From the NCBI RefSeq assembly GCF_009909195.1, contig NZ_JAAAMU010000016.1:87493-151492 (forward strand): a DNA stretch of 64,000 nucleotides, in the 5' to 3' direction. The position numbers and the translations under genes were made by a program. The stretch is from Paenibacillus sacheonensis (GTDB lineage: Bacteria; Bacillota; Bacilli; Paenibacillales; Paenibacillaceae). Shown here one piece after another: positions 17,089-26,915 of the stretch. Position 1 is the stretch's first letter. Every line of letters begins with the position of its first letter. A model generated the notes under the pieces. The model did no database searches and was not told where the DNA came from. It saw only the letters and a list, made by a program, of their open reading frames with translations.

Positions 17089-18726
17089 ATGCGTAGACGT
17101 AAAGGATTAGTAGGGGTAATCGTATTGCTGACATTGACACTGCTTCTAAGTGCCTGCGGCAACAACAACAACGGCAGCAATAATACAGGGGATTCTTCAT
17201 CCGGGAATGCGCCGGCGAACAACGATTCGCAGAATGCGGCGGACGGCCAACCGAAAGACGGCGGCAGCCTGATTATCGCAGTTGGCGCGGATCCAGTCGT
17301 TCTGAATCCGAATTACGCGGGCGACCGCGTCAGCCTGACGATCGACCAAGCGCTGTACGCGCCGCTGTTCCAAGTCGACAATGGCAAGAAAACCTTCTAT
17401 CTGGCGGACAGCCTGGAGCTCTCCGCGGATAAATTGACGTATACATTGAAATTGAAAGACGGATTGACTTGGCATGACGGCGAGAAGCTGACGGCCGACG
17501 ACGTCGTGTTCACGATCGACAAGATTCTCGACGAGAAGCAGAACAGCTTCCTGCGCGGCAACTTCATCATTAACGGAAAACCGATCCAAGCCGTGAAAGT
17601 CGACGATCTGACCGTCGAGTTCAAGCTTCCGCAAGTGGCTCCGGCATTCGAAGCGACGCTCGTGCAAGTGTCCCCGATTCCGAAGCATATCTTCGAGAAC
17701 GAAGCAGACATCGAGAAAAGCACGAAGAACGCTGCCCCGGTCGGTTCCGGCGCGTTCAAGTTCAAAGAATACAAGACGGGCGAATACGTGACGCTGGATC
17801 GTTTCGACAACTACTTCGGCGGCAAGCCGCATCTGGATTCCATCACGTACCGCATCGCGAAAGACACGAACGCGGCCAACCTGGCGCTTCAGAACGGCGA
17901 AATCAACGTCAAGTACCTTGATCCGCAGGACGTATCGACGATTCAAGCGACGAACAATTTCGATATCCAGCCTTACAGCGAAGGCCGGTTGTCCTACCTG
18001 CTCTTCAACGAAAACAGCGACAGAGGCGCATTGGCCAAGAAGGAAGTTCGCCAAGCGCTGTCTTACGCGCTGAACCGCGAGGAATTGATTACGACGGCCT
18101 ACGTCTCCGGCGATTATGCCGACCCGGCCAAATCGATCCTGGCTTCCGACAACCTGTACTTCGACAACGACGTGCCTAGCTTCGACAACGACGCGGCGAA
18201 AGCCAAGGAAATGCTGCAAGCGGCGGGCGCGAGCAACTTGAAGCTTCGCTTCATCACATCGAGCGGCAACAAAGCGCAGGAAGCAATCGCCCTGTACGTT
18301 CAGCAGAAGCTGAAAGAAGTCGGCGTAACCGTGGAAATCAACGCGCTCGACGCTTCCGCGTACGGCACGAAATTCTCGGACCTGAAGGCGACCGATTTCG
18401 AATTGGCAGCCGGCGGTTACATCATGGGTTACGACCCTGACGCGTACAGCATTCTCTACACGACTGGCGGAGACGCCAACTACTTCCACTACTCCAACAA
18501 AGAAGTGGACGCGCTGTTCCAACAAGGCGCCGCCGAAGGCGATGCGACGAAGCGCGGCGAGATCTACAAGAAGCTGCAAGAGCTCGCGGCGGAAGACGCT
18601 CCGGTCTATCCGATCGCGTACACGAAAACCATCGTAGCCATCGACAAGAAATACGGCGGCTTGGATCAAGCGATATTGAAACCGGTCGTTATCTTCGAAG
18701 ATCCATCCAAACTTTACGTGAAATAA
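17089..18726 (+). CDS. Di/oligopeptide-binding lipoprotein (SBP family 5)
   Basis: 545 residues with lipoprotein signal ending LLSAC, an Asn/Ser-rich linker, then a family-5 solute-binding domain: GGSLIIAVGADPVVLNPNY near the N-terminus and LTYTLKLKDGLTWHDGEKLTADDVVFTID, the classic DppA/AppA signature. It would capture peptides (or nickel-type complexes in some relatives) outside the cell for the permeases at 18887 and 19842. A strong terminator directly after the gene (18738-18769) implies that most transcripts end here and only some read into the permeases, as is common for binding proteins needed in excess. Confidence 0.95.
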   Translation: MRRRKGLVGVIVLLTLTLLLSACGNNNNGSNNTGDSSSGNAPANNDSQNAADGQPKDGGSLIIAVGADPVVLNPNYAGDRVSLTIDQALYAPLFQVDNGKKTFYLADSLELSADKLTYTLKLKDGLTWHDGEKLTADDVVFTIDKILDEKQNSFLRGNFIINGKPIQAVKVDDLTVEFKLPQVAPAFEATLVQVSPIPKHIFENEADIEKSTKNAAPVGSGAFKFKEYKTGEYVTLDRFDNYFGGKPHLDSITYRIAKDTNAANLALQNGEINVKYLDPQDVSTIQATNNFDIQPYSEGRLSYLLFNENSDRGALAKKEVRQALSYALNREELITTAYVSGDYADPAKSILASDNLYFDNDVPSFDNDAAKAKEMLQAAGASNLKLRFITSSGNKAQEAIALYVQQKLKEVGVTVEINALDASAYGTKFSDLKATDFELAAGGYIMGYDPDAYSILYTTGGDANYFHYSNKEVDALFQQGAAEGDATKRGEIYKKLQELAAEDAPVYPIAYTKTIVAIDKKYGGLDQAILKPVVIFEDPSKLYVK

Positions 18727-18737
18727 GGATGAGCGAG

Positions 18738-18769
18738 AAAATAAGCTGGACCATCCAGCTTATTTTTTT
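18738..18769 (+). terminator. Terminator after peptide-binding gene
   Basis: AAATAAGCTGGA-CCA-TCCAGCTTATTT is a perfect stem followed by T's. It sits between the binding protein and its permeases, suggesting attenuated read-through. Confidence 0.9.
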
Positions 18770-18886
18770 GCCGTATTATTCGCCTTATTATTCGGCCCCG
18801 CGGGGCTGGCAGCAAGAATAAGCGTACGACCCGCGCGCACGTCGAGGACGCGCGGCGCGGAAGAACGCAGCTAGGAGAACAAGCCA

Positions 18887-19837
18887 ATGAGACGACTGAT
18901 TATCCGAAGACTCCTGCAAACCATCCCGATGATTTTCTTTGTTTCGCTGGTCTGTTTCGCGCTCGTCAAGGCGGCGCCGGGCGATCCGGTGAAGACGTTC
19001 CTGCCACCGAACATCCACCAGGCCGACATCGAACGCATCCGGCATAACCTCGGCTTGGATCAACCGGCTTACGTGCAGTACGCCAAATGGCTGAAAGAAA
19101 GCCTGTCCGGCAATTTGGGCTACTCGCTCGTCAATCACATGCCGGTGACGAAACAAATCCTAGACCGGCTTCCGGCGACGGCGGGACTCATGGGCGCGGC
19201 GATCGCGCTCGCGGTGCTGCTGGCGATTCCGCTCGGCCTTGCGGCGGGCTCGAACCGGAACAAATGGGTGGACAAGCTCGTGAACCTGTTCGCGTACATC
19301 GGCATTTCGGTCCCGCTGTTTTGGCTCGCCATTTTATTCGTTTATTTCTTCTCCATCAAGATGCACTGGCTGCCGAGCTTGGGCATGCACACGATCGGCA
19401 AGAAAGGCGCGATCGACGTCATCAAGCACGGCATCCTGCCCTGCTCGGTCTTGGCGATCAGCTTCTTGTCGTCGTACGTGCGTTACATTCGTTCCGGCAC
19501 GATCAGCCAGTTGAAAGAAGATTACGTGCAAATTCAATACGCGTTCGGGTCCGGGAAGCGGACGATCTTGTTCCGCCATGTGATGAAGCATGTCCTGCTG
19601 CCGATCATCACGCTGCTCGGGATGTCCATGGGCGAGCTGGTGACGGGGGCGATCGTAACGGAGACCGTGTTCTCCTGGCCGGGCATCGGTTCGCTGGGCA
19701 TGACGGCGGTGCGGGGCCTGGATTATCCCGTCATCCTGGGGATTACGCTGTTCTCCTCGCTCCTGCTGATCATCGGCAACCTGCTCGCGGACATCCTGTA
19801 CGGCTTTGCCGATCCAAGAATCAAAACAACGAGGTGA
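18887..19837 (+). CDS. Peptide ABC transporter permease (DppB/AppB family)
   Basis: 316 residues, six predicted membrane segments. It begins RRLLQTIPMIFFVSLVCFALVKAAPGDPV and contains DQPAYVQYAKWLKESLSGNLGYS, hallmarks of the DppB/AppB family. The loop GSGKRTILFRHVMKHVLLPIITLLGMSMGELVTGAIVTETVFSWPGIG is the ATPase-contact and pore segment. Ribosome site AGGAGA at 18873-18878. It forms an operon with the DppC-like, DppD-like and DppF-like genes downstream. Confidence 0.95.
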   Translation: MRRLIIRRLLQTIPMIFFVSLVCFALVKAAPGDPVKTFLPPNIHQADIERIRHNLGLDQPAYVQYAKWLKESLSGNLGYSLVNHMPVTKQILDRLPATAGLMGAAIALAVLLAIPLGLAAGSNRNKWVDKLVNLFAYIGISVPLFWLAILFVYFFSIKMHWLPSLGMHTIGKKGAIDVIKHGILPCSVLAISFLSSYVRYIRSGTISQLKEDYVQIQYAFGSGKRTILFRHVMKHVLLPIITLLGMSMGELVTGAIVTETVFSWPGIGSLGMTAVRGLDYPVILGITLFSSLLLIIGNLLADILYGFADPRIKTTR

Positions 19838-19841
19838 GCAC

Positions 19842-20687
19842 ATGAATCGGAGCAAATGGCGCAATGTCGGCGCGGAGCTGATGGCGAACAAGGCGGGGAT
19901 CGTCGCGATCCTTGTGCTCGTCGTGTTTGCTTTGGCGGCGGCCTTCGCGTTCCTGTCGTCCAAGGACCCGAACGAGATGAACGTAATGGAGAAGCTGAGG
20001 CATCCCGGCGCGGCGCATTGGTTCGGGACGGACGATTACGGAAGGGATTATTTCGCGCGCGCGCTGTACGGCGGGCGCGTATCGCTGACGGTCGGATTCC
20101 TGGCGATGATTCTGTCGACGGGCATCGGCGTGACGATCGGCGTGATCAGCGGGTATTTCGGCGGCTTGATCGACAGCCTGCTCATGCGTTTCGTTGAAAT
20201 CATCATGTCTATTCCGTCCTTCTTGATCCTGCTGCTGCTCAGCATCTACCTGAAGCCGAGCATCGGCAACCTGATCGTAATCATATCGCTTCTGATGTGG
20301 ATGAATATCTCGCGAATCGTTCGCGCGGAGACGATGTCCCTCAAGGAGCGGGAATACGTCCTCTACGCCAAGGCGTCGGGACAAAGCTCGTTCGGCATTA
20401 TCGGCCGGCATATCCTGCCGAACCTGGTGTCCGTCATTATCGTCAGCGCGACGAACAACGTCGCATCGGCGATCATGATGGAGTCGTCGCTGAGCTTCCT
20501 CGGCTTCGGCGTGCAAGCGCCGAACGCCACGTGGGGCAGCATGCTGAACGGCGCGCAAGGCTTAATGTTTTCATCGCCGTACTTGGCGATTTTCCCGGGT
20601 TTGTTGATTTTCTTGACGGTACTTAGCTTTAACGTGCTGGGCGACATCCTGAGAGTCGGCTTCGAACCGAAGCTCGGCAAACGCTGA
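19842..20687 (+). CDS. Peptide ABC transporter permease (DppC/AppC family)
   Basis: 281 residues. It starts with an N-terminal membrane segment, then the extracellular HWFGTDDYGRDYFARALYGGRVSL motif characteristic of DppC-type permeases, and the contact loop YAKASGQSSFGIIGRHILPNLVSVIIV. The start at 19842 is chosen because GAGGTGA (19831-19837, overlapping the stop of the preceding gene) lies just upstream. It pairs with the DppB-like subunit to form the membrane pore. Confidence 0.95.
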   Translation: MNRSKWRNVGAELMANKAGIVAILVLVVFALAAAFAFLSSKDPNEMNVMEKLRHPGAAHWFGTDDYGRDYFARALYGGRVSLTVGFLAMILSTGIGVTIGVISGYFGGLIDSLLMRFVEIIMSIPSFLILLLLSIYLKPSIGNLIVIISLLMWMNISRIVRAETMSLKEREYVLYAKASGQSSFGIIGRHILPNLVSVIIVSATNNVASAIMMESSLSFLGFGVQAPNATWGSMLNGAQGLMFSSPYLAIFPGLLIFLTVLSFNVLGDILRVGFEPKLGKR

Positions 20688-20723
20688 CGCGCGGCGACCG
20701 ATGGGCAAAGGAGTGATGGGACG

Positions 20724-21746
20724 ATGACAGAACAACTGCTGACGGTCGATAATTTGAGAGTATCCTTCCATACCCGGGCGGGCGAGAACCAGGCCGTTCG
20801 GAGCGTGAGCTTCCGCGTCGGCGCCGGCGATACCTTGGGCATCGTAGGCGAATCGGGAAGCGGCAAGAGCGTCACGGCCAAGGCGATCATGGATCTGATC
20901 GCCGCGCCGGGCGAAGTGCTGGGCGGCGAGATCCGTTTCCGGGGCGAGAGCCTGCGCGGGCTGCCGCAGAAGAAATGGCGCCAGCTCCGGGGCAACCGGA
21001 TCGCGATGGTCTTTCAAGATCCGATGACGTCGCTCAATCCGGTCAAGACGATCGGGTATCAGATCGCGGAGGTGCTTCGCAGGCACAAAGGGTTAGGCAA
21101 GGAAGCCGCCCTCAAGGAATCGGTCAACATGCTGCGCAAGGTCGGGATCAACGAGCCTGAGCGCCGCGTGCATCAATATCCGCATGAATTCAGCGGCGGC
21201 ATGCGCCAGCGCGTCATGATCGCGATGGCGCTCTCGTGCGATCCGGAGCTGCTCATCGCGGACGAGCCGACGACGGCGCTCGACGTGACGATCCAGGCGC
21301 AGCTGCTCGATCTGCTCACGCAGCTGAAGCAGCAGTCCGACACCGCGATCGTGCTCATCACGCATGATCTCGGCGTCGTCGCCAAGGTATGCACCCGCGT
21401 CGTCGTCATGTACGCCGGCATGGTCATGGAAGAGGGCACAGTCGAGGATATCTTCTATCGGACGGGCCACCCGTACACGCAAGGACTGCTTCGGTCCCTG
21501 CCGCAGCGAGGAGGCGCGAACCGCGAACGGCTCGTGCCGATCGAGGGGTCGCCGCCGGATCTGATCGATCCGGAGCCCGGCTGCCCGTTCAGGGAACGGT
21601 GTCCGTATGCATTCGAGAAGTGCGGGGAGCTTCCGCCCATGCTCGAGACCGAAGGAGACGGGCACCGCTCGTTGTGCTGGCTGCTGGAAGGCGGCAAACG
21701 GACGCTTGCGCAGGCGCTGGAGGAAAGGGGCGAAGCGGCGCGATGA
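20724..21746 (+). CDS. Peptide ABC transporter ATPase (DppD/OppD family)
   Basis: 340 residues with Walker [11 protein letters not shown]-loop [11 protein letters not shown], signature EFSGGMRQR, Walker [13 protein letters not shown] and H-loop ITHDLGV. The C-terminal extension contains the four-cysteine-type motif ([16 protein letters not shown]...C) typical of OppD/DppD proteins. Ribosome site AAGGAG at 20708-20713. Its stop overlaps the start of the next ATPase gene by four bases (ATGA), so the two subunits are coupled. Confidence 0.95.
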   Translation: MTEQLLTVDNLRVSFHTRAGENQAVRSVSFRVGAGDTLGIVGESGSGKSVTAKAIMDLIAAPGEVLGGEIRFRGESLRGLPQKKWRQLRGNRIAMVFQDPMTSLNPVKTIGYQIAEVLRRHKGLGKEAALKESVNMLRKVGINEPERRVHQYPHEFSGGMRQRVMIAMALSCDPELLIADEPTTALDVTIQAQLLDLLTQLKQQSDTAIVLITHDLGVVAKVCTRVVVMYAGMVMEEGTVEDIFYRTGHPYTQGLLRSLPQRGGANRERLVPIEGSPPDLIDPEPGCPFRERCPYAFEKCGELPPMLETEGDGHRSLCWLLEGGKRTLAQALEERGEAAR

Positions 21747-22705
21747 GCGACATCTTAATGAACGATGCGATCAGCAGTAAAGGCGCGGCTTCGGGCGCCA
21801 AGAACGACGTGCTGGTGGACGTGCGGAATTTGAAGAAGCATTTTACGAAGGGCACGGATATTTGGGGACGATCCAAGGACGTCCTGAAGGCGGTCGACGG
21901 CGTCAGCTTCCAGATTCGCCGGGGCGAAACGTTCGGCCTCGTCGGCGAATCCGGCAGCGGCAAGTCCACGGTCGGCCGCTGTCTCATCCGGCTGTACGAC
22001 TACACGGCAGGCGAGGTGCTGTTCGACGGGACGGATATCTCGAAGCTCGGGGACAAGCAATTGAAGCCGTACCGCAGGCGTATTCAGACGATTTTCCAAG
22101 ATCCGTATTCATCGCTTAATCCCGGCATGAACGTGCTGGATCTGATCGGCGAGCCGATGAACATTCACGGCTTGCACAAGAGCGGCGAGGAAAGGAAGGA
22201 AAGCGTCGGCGCCCTGCTCGAGCGGGTAGGGCTGAAACGCGAGCATATGTACAGGTACGCGCATGAATTCAGCGGCGGCCAGCGGCAGCGGATTTCGATT
22301 GCGCGCGCGCTGTCCGTGCGGCCCGACTTCGTCGTCTGCGACGAACCGATCTCGGCGCTCGACGTCTCCGTGCAGGCGCAGGTCATCAACATGCTCGAGG
22401 ATCTGCAGGCCGAATTCGGACTGACCTATCTATTCATCGCCCATGATCTGTCGATGGTGCGCCATATCTCCGACCGGATCGGCGTCATGTACGGCGGCCG
22501 TCTCGTGGAAGTGGCGGACAGCGACGAGCTGTACGAGAACCCGCTGCATCCGTATACGAAGGCGCTGTTGTCGTCGATTCCGATTCCCGATCCGCGCGCG
22601 GCCCGCACGAGCAGTCCGCTGATCTATGATCCGCGAGGCGCTGCGGCCGGCGGGGATCAAGAGCTGAAAGAAGTCAGTCCGGGCCATTATGTAGCCGGTT
22701 ATTGA
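21743..22705 (+). CDS. Peptide ABC transporter ATPase (DppF/OppF family)
   Basis: 320 residues: Walker [11 protein letters not shown]-loop [11 protein letters not shown], signature EFSGGQRQR, Walker [13 protein letters not shown] and H-loop IAHDLSM. The N-terminal segment [27 protein letters not shown] is typical of OppF/DppF. The ATG at 21743 overlaps the preceding stop; the same frame is open further upstream but that is a shadow of the preceding gene. With the other four genes it completes a peptide importer. Confidence 0.95.
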   Translation: MSDILMNDAISSKGAASGAKNDVLVDVRNLKKHFTKGTDIWGRSKDVLKAVDGVSFQIRRGETFGLVGESGSGKSTVGRCLIRLYDYTAGEVLFDGTDISKLGDKQLKPYRRRIQTIFQDPYSSLNPGMNVLDLIGEPMNIHGLHKSGEERKESVGALLERVGLKREHMYRYAHEFSGGQRQRISIARALSVRPDFVVCDEPISALDVSVQAQVINMLEDLQAEFGLTYLFIAHDLSMVRHISDRIGVMYGGRLVEVADSDELYENPLHPYTKALLSSIPIPDPRAARTSSPLIYDPRGAAAGGDQELKEVSPGHYVAGY

Positions 22706-22761
22706 TCTTCTTGTATGTAGGGATCAACCAAAGCTAACAGACCGATAAGGAGGAACCGTCA

Positions 22762-23196
22762 ATGGAAGATAAGGTCAAACTGTCCCAATGGGACGCGCTG
22801 CTGCTCGAAGGATTGCGCAGACTCGGCTGGTCCGACGACGAAGTGGTTCGGAGAGTGAAGGAACGCGACGAACTGCCTGCCGATGACAGTATATACGAAT
22901 TCGATTACGGCCAGCTGGCGGATTTCGCCGCGGCTAACCCGGAGACTTTCGAGGCCGCCGTCCGTGGCGGTTACGGCATCAAATACAACACCGTTCGCGG
23001 CATTCGTTCCTGGATCAACGTCGCCTTCGCGCAGGAACCTGAGCTGGTGCTGGAAGCGGGCAATGAAGCTGTCGTCGCTTCGCTGACGCCTGCCGAGCAT
23101 GAGCGGCTGCTGTCCGTATTGTCGTTTGGATGGGCGGTACGCGAGGAGAATCCCGGCAAAGCCGGATTGTACCGGATCGAACCAATCCAGCGTTAA
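22762..23196 (+). CDS. Hypothetical protein
   Basis: 144 residues, acidic and soluble, with no signal peptide or membrane segment. I do not recognise a family. A strong AAGGAGGAA ribosome site and codon use like its neighbours support a real gene. It starts SQWDALLLEGLRRLGWSDDEVVRRVKERDELP and has a Trp- and Gly-rich middle (GGYGIKYNTVRGIRSWINVAF). It is 56 bases after the peptide importer and may be read with it. A terminator follows at 23268-23302. Confidence 0.7.
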   Translation: MEDKVKLSQWDALLLEGLRRLGWSDDEVVRRVKERDELPADDSIYEFDYGQLADFAAANPETFEAAVRGGYGIKYNTVRGIRSWINVAFAQEPELVLEAGNEAVVASLTPAEHERLLSVLSFGWAVREENPGKAGLYRIEPIQR

Positions 23197-23267
23197 GGCG
23201 GGTTGACGGGCCTCTCTTTGGCGCTCCGACTGGGCTAATCATGGGTAGCATGCGATACAAACTAACA

Positions 23268-23302
23268 AGGGGCGGTCCACTCGCGGGCGGCCCCTTTTTT
23301 TG
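23268..23302 (+). terminator. Intrinsic terminator
   Basis: AAGGGGC pairs with GCCCCTT across a GC-rich loop and is followed by TTTTTT. It ends the transcript of the small hypothetical gene and possibly the whole peptide-importer operon. Confidence 0.8.
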
Positions 23303-23419
23303 CATATCGGCCGTTATCTACAAAACCTACATGGAATGCGCAGCGCGGGATGCTTCCAAGATATGCTACTATTATCAGTAAGGACGTTTTTAAGATTCGG
23401 ACCCTATGGAGGCGGACAC

Positions 23420-24022
23420 GTGGAAACGGCGGAGCTCGAGAAGCAGATGGCGTTCTTGGTTGAAATCGACAAGCTGAAGACGATTCGGCGCAAAACGAAA
23501 ATCATGCACGGAGACCGGCTCGAAAACGACGCCGAACATTCGTGGCATTTGGCCATGATGGCGTTGATCCTGCAGAAGGAAGCGAATGCGCATATCGACC
23601 TGTTGAAAGTGATCAAAATGCTGCTTGTCCATGACATCGTAGAAATCGATGCCGGCGATACGTTCGCCTACGACACGAAGGGGCAGGAAGACAAATCGGC
23701 TCGGGAGCAGCGTGCAGCCGCGCGGATCTTCGGCCTCCTGCCGATAGAGCAGGAAGGGGAGCTGCTCGGGCTGTGGCGGGAGTTCGAGGCCAAGGAGACT
23801 GCGGAGGCTTGTTTCGCGGCATCGCTCGACCGCCTGCAGCCGCTCATTCACAATCACCATAACGATGGCGATACATGGCTGCGGTACAAGATTACCGAAG
23901 AGATGGTGCTGAAGCGCAATCGGGAGATCGCGAGCGGCTCGGAGAACTTGTGGGGTTATGCGCAGGAGCTCATTGGCCGCTCGGCGAAGCGGGGCATTTT
24001 GCGGCAATCGTACGAGGAATGA
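23420..24022 (+). CDS. HD-domain hydrolase (YfbR-like)
   Basis: 200 residues. The HD metal motifs are clear: ENDAEHSWHLAMMALIL (His about 40 and 43), LLVHDIVEIDAGD (His-Asp about 71-72) and a later conserved Asp. This matches HD phosphohydrolases near 5'-deoxynucleotidase YfbR and human HDDC2. Likely reaction: dephosphorylation of a nucleotide; the exact substrate is unknown. A GTG start at 23420 with GGAGGCGG 5 bases upstream fits the conserved N-terminus; longer in-frame starts have no ribosome site. Confidence 0.85.
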   Translation: METAELEKQMAFLVEIDKLKTIRRKTKIMHGDRLENDAEHSWHLAMMALILQKEANAHIDLLKVIKMLLVHDIVEIDAGDTFAYDTKGQEDKSAREQRAAARIFGLLPIEQEGELLGLWREFEAKETAEACFAASLDRLQPLIHNHHNDGDTWLRYKITEEMVLKRNREIASGSENLWGYAQELIGRSAKRGILRQSYEE

Positions 24023-24131
24023 ATCGAAGCCGGCCGCGCCGCTGGGTAAAGAAAGGGGTGGACCGTCGTCGGCCTTGCCCGCTGCAGGTTGACGCGGCCC
24101 AAATAATCGCATGGGAGGAGAAGGAACCGGA

Positions 24132-24647
24132 ATGGATATTACGCTCGAGCCGCTCGGCGGCGAAGCGCTGAAGACGCTGTGGAAGTCCGCGTTCGAAGCG
24201 CATCGTTTGCACCGCCCCGAATCGTATTATGACGAGTGCCTGGCCGAAAACGCCGCCGGAACGCGCATTACGCTGCTTGCGTTGGCCGATGGCCAAGTGG
24301 TCGGCTGCGCACATTTGAAATATACGTCCTCGTATCCGTATTTCAAGGACAAGCATATTCCGGAGATCAGCGATATGAACGTATTCCCGGAGTACCGGAA
24401 ACGGGGGACGGCCAACAAGCTGATGGATGAATTCGAACGAATCGTCGGGCTGGATCATAATCGGATCGGCATTGGCGTCGGTTTGTACAAGGATTATGGC
24501 GCCGCGCAGCGAATTTATTGTCAACGAGGCTACGTTCCGGACGGGAACGGCGTCATGTATCGCGACATCGAAGTCGTGCCGGGCCAGACGGTGCGCATGG
24601 ACGACGAGCTGGTGCTTTATTTCGTAAAGGAGCTGGATTACGACTGA
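24132..24647 (+). CDS. GNAT-family N-acetyltransferase
   Basis: 171 residues with the GNAT core: MNVFPEYRKRGTANKLMDEFE (acetyl-CoA-binding R/Q-x-x-G-x-A/G type loop), then IGVGLYKDYGAAQRIYCQRGYVPDGNGVMYRD, the typical C-terminal half. Substrate unknown. Ribosome site GGAGGAGAAGG before ATG 24132. It lies 110 bases after the HD hydrolase and could share its transcript. Confidence 0.88.
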   Translation: MDITLEPLGGEALKTLWKSAFEAHRLHRPESYYDECLAENAAGTRITLLALADGQVVGCAHLKYTSSYPYFKDKHIPEISDMNVFPEYRKRGTANKLMDEFERIVGLDHNRIGIGVGLYKDYGAAQRIYCQRGYVPDGNGVMYRDIEVVPGQTVRMDDELVLYFVKELDYD

Positions 24648-24737
24648 GACCTGCAGGCTGGCATGGCCGCCGATCGGGATTTCGATAGCTGCGCATGAAC
24701 GAAAATCACCGTGACGAACATCGAGAGGAGCTGCCGA

Positions 24738-25190
24738 ATGAAGCATCCAAAATTAGTGATCGCCGCGTTATCCGTCGTCGTCGTCATTCTGGGCATCGTC
24801 TTGTTCAACGATATCCGGGCGCGGAGCGACAGCGACGAACGATTGCGTTTCGTACAGCAAATGGCCGACAATTCCTTTCGCTACCAGCTGGGGGAAGCGG
24901 CCTCGAGCTTCGGCAAGGACATGGACGAGGATGAGGCAAGCTTCCATCAGTGCGTGGCTGCCGTATCCGCGGCTGCCGCGCTGGCCAAGCTGACTTCATT
25001 CGAGAAGCAAAACGACGGCATCGACGTCGTGCTCGACGGCTTCGGGAAAAACCTGCTCAATCCATCCAATCGGGCGGCGGTACTCGGCAAAGCGCCGGAG
25101 CTCCGGGAACTATTCGCGAAGTTGAATCAGAACCCGGCCGACAAGGAAACGACGAACAAGCTCGCTGAATTCGGGGACACGCTTCGCTAG
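24738..25190 (+). CDS. Hypothetical membrane-anchored protein
   Basis: 150 residues. One N-terminal membrane segment (about 5-25, LVIAALSVVVVILGIVLF) is followed by a charged alpha-helical domain outside, with no recognised family. A GAGAGGAG ribosome site 7 bases before ATG 24738 sets the start. The helical, Ala-rich domain could mediate protein contacts; no catalytic motif is visible. A strong terminator follows. Confidence 0.7.
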   Translation: MKHPKLVIAALSVVVVILGIVLFNDIRARSDSDERLRFVQQMADNSFRYQLGEAASSFGKDMDEDEASFHQCVAAVSAAAALAKLTSFEKQNDGIDVVLDGFGKNLLNPSNRAAVLGKAPELRELFAKLNQNPADKETTNKLAEFGDTLR

Positions 25191-25218
25191 CAGGCATCCG
25201 TACTATCGTTGTAATCGT

Positions 25219-25256
25219 GGAGGGGGAGGCCGGGGGCGGCTTCCTCCCTCTTTTTT
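25219..25256 (+). terminator. Intrinsic terminator
   Basis: GGAGGGGGAGGCC pairs imperfectly with GGCTTCCTCCCTC and is followed by six T's. Confidence 0.85.
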
Positions 25257-25343
25257 AGGCGTCGGAACTGCTTGTCGCAGGCGATGAGTGGGCTTCCTTT
25301 CTGCCTATAAATCTGCTTTTTCGTATCGCTGAGCTCATTTGGC

Positions 25344-25372
25344 TTGGACAATGCCATATAGCATGATATATT
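25344..25372 (+). promoter_or_regulatory. Promoter of the AraR-like regulator
   Basis: TTGGAC and TATATT with a 17-base spacer, about 75 bases before the start codon. The -10 lies inside an AT palindrome (GATATATTAATATAC), a possible self-operator. Confidence 0.65.
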
Positions 25373-25445
25373 AATATACATTCAAATGGAACGTAAGGAA
25401 GACTTCAGCGCGGCCGGCGGGCTGCCTGAATGATCGGAGGTAGTC

Positions 25446-26609
25446 ATGACGAACGAGTCCCCATCAAAGCCGATGTATGAACGTATATTCGAAACGCTTC
25501 GCGACGAGATCAACGAGCGGAAATACGAGGCAGGCGACCGCGTTCCTTCGGAGAAGGAGCTGGGCGACGAGCACGGGGTCAGCCGGATCACGAGCAAGAA
25601 GGCGCTCGAGCTGCTGGCGAACGAAGGGTATATTATCCGGCAGCCTGGGCGGGGGTCGTTCGTGGCGGATGCAGCCGTGAAGGGGGCAGCCGCGAGAGCC
25701 GCCGGCTCGCATCCGATACGCCATAAGCCGCGGAGCGCGGAGGGCAAGCTGCTGATCGGCCTGGTCATTACGGATTTTGCCGACAGCTACGGCACGGCCT
25801 TGATCTACGGCATGGAGGAGGCCTCCCGCCTCAACGACGCTTATCTGGTGCTTCGCCGATCGTTCGGCAACCCTGCCAACGAGGCGGAAGCGATTCAAGG
25901 CCTGCTGGAGCTGGGCGTCGATGGGCTTATTATTTTCCCGGCGCAGGGAGAGTATTTTAACGCTGAAATCCTGAAGCTCGTCATTACGAAATTTCCGTTC
26001 ATCCTCATCGATCGGCATCTGAAAGGCGTGGCAGCGGGCTCCATCAGCACGGATAACGTCGGCGCCGCAAAGGAAGGAACGAATTATCTGTTCGGGCTCG
26101 GTCATACGTCGATCGGCTTCCTGACGCCGCCGCCTGCGGATACGACCGCGATCGAGGAGCGGATCGAAGGCTTCATCCAGGCGCACGCGGAGAGGGGCAT
26201 CAAGGTCGAGCGCGAGCTGTGGATCGAGACCATCGCTTCCTCGCTGCCGAAGGCCAACGCGGAGGAGAACAGGAAGCGGGACATCGCCGCAATCAAGGCG
26301 CATCTGACGAAGTATCCGCAGATTACGGCGCTCTTCGCGACGGAATACGATATCGCGCAATTGGCCATCAGGGCGGCAAGCGAGCTGGGATTATCCGTCC
26401 CGGAGGATCTCTCGATCCTGTGCTTCGACAGCCCGGAACACGACGGGACTTTCCCGCTCACGCACATGAAGCAGGATCAGCAAGGCTTGGGCAAGCTTGC
26501 CTTCGAGAACGTATTGAAGCTTCGGGAAGGCGAGTCGCTTCCGATCAAGACGCTGCTGGAAGCGACCTTGGTCGTCGGCGATTCGACGGGGCCGATGAAG
26601 CGGCGTTAG
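25446..26609 (+). CDS. GntR/LacI-type transcriptional regulator (AraR-like)
   Basis: 387 residues. The N-terminal 75 residues are a GntR winged helix (YERIFETLRDEINERKYEAGDRVPSEKELGDEHGVSRITSKKALELL...GRGSFV). The rest is a LacI/periplasmic-binding-like sugar-sensing domain (LIGLVITDFADSY, GVDGLIIFP, ILIDRHLKGV, STDNVGAAKEGTNYLFGLGHTSIGFL). This combination is that of AraR, the arabinose repressor of Bacillus. The ligand is unknown here. The GH76 mannanase gene 300 bases downstream is the likely target, making a mannan-derived sugar a reasonable guess. Ribosome site GGAGG at 25436-25440. Confidence 0.92.
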   Translation: MTNESPSKPMYERIFETLRDEINERKYEAGDRVPSEKELGDEHGVSRITSKKALELLANEGYIIRQPGRGSFVADAAVKGAAARAAGSHPIRHKPRSAEGKLLIGLVITDFADSYGTALIYGMEEASRLNDAYLVLRRSFGNPANEAEAIQGLLELGVDGLIIFPAQGEYFNAEILKLVITKFPFILIDRHLKGVAAGSISTDNVGAAKEGTNYLFGLGHTSIGFLTPPPADTTAIEERIEGFIQAHAERGIKVERELWIETIASSLPKANAEENRKRDIAAIKAHLTKYPQITALFATEYDIAQLAIRAASELGLSVPEDLSILCFDSPEHDGTFPLTHMKQDQQGLGKLAFENVLKLREGESLPIKTLLEATLVVGDSTGPMKRR

Positions 26610-26731
26610 GGTGGCGGTGGCGAAGTGAATGCCGTATTCCCAATAATTCAGACTCTATTTAATCAAGACCCCGTATAAACAAGACCGAATCATAGTCTAG
26701 ATCGAAACACATTCAAGACCGAAACACATTC

Positions 26732-26768
26732 AAGGCCTCCGGCAGTCTCGCCCCGGAGGTCTTCTTTT
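26732..26768 (+). terminator. Terminator after AraR-like regulator
   Basis: AAGGCCTCCGG pairs with CCGGAGGTCTT (one G-U pair), followed by CTTCTTTT. Just upstream, GAAACACATTCAAG occurs twice in tandem (26704 and 26721). Confidence 0.75.
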
Positions 26769-26786
26769 GCTTCTATACCAATTAAT

Positions 26787-26801
26787 TTGTTAGTATAACA
26801 A
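26787..26801. promoter_or_regulatory. Candidate operator upstream of GH76 gene
   Basis: TTGTTA-GTA-TAACAA is a perfect palindrome with 6-bp arms, 26 bases upstream of the -35 box of the GH76 promoter. It is in a very AT-rich stretch, so chance is possible; the adjacent GntR-type regulator is the natural candidate binder. Confidence 0.4.
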
Positions 26802-26827
26802 TATATTTAAATGTTATAAGTTATATA

Positions 26828-26856
26828 TTGACATACCAGTTTCATGCCCATAAACT
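26828..26856 (+). promoter_or_regulatory. Sigma-A promoter of the GH76 gene
   Basis: TTGACA (26828-26833) and TAAACT (26851-26856) are separated by 17 bases. An AT-rich tract just upstream may act as an UP element. Confidence 0.75.
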
Positions 26857-26915
26857 GTGATTGAAAGCGACGACGATCGAACGGTCGGTAAAACGTACAT
26901 AGGAGAGTGGCAGCC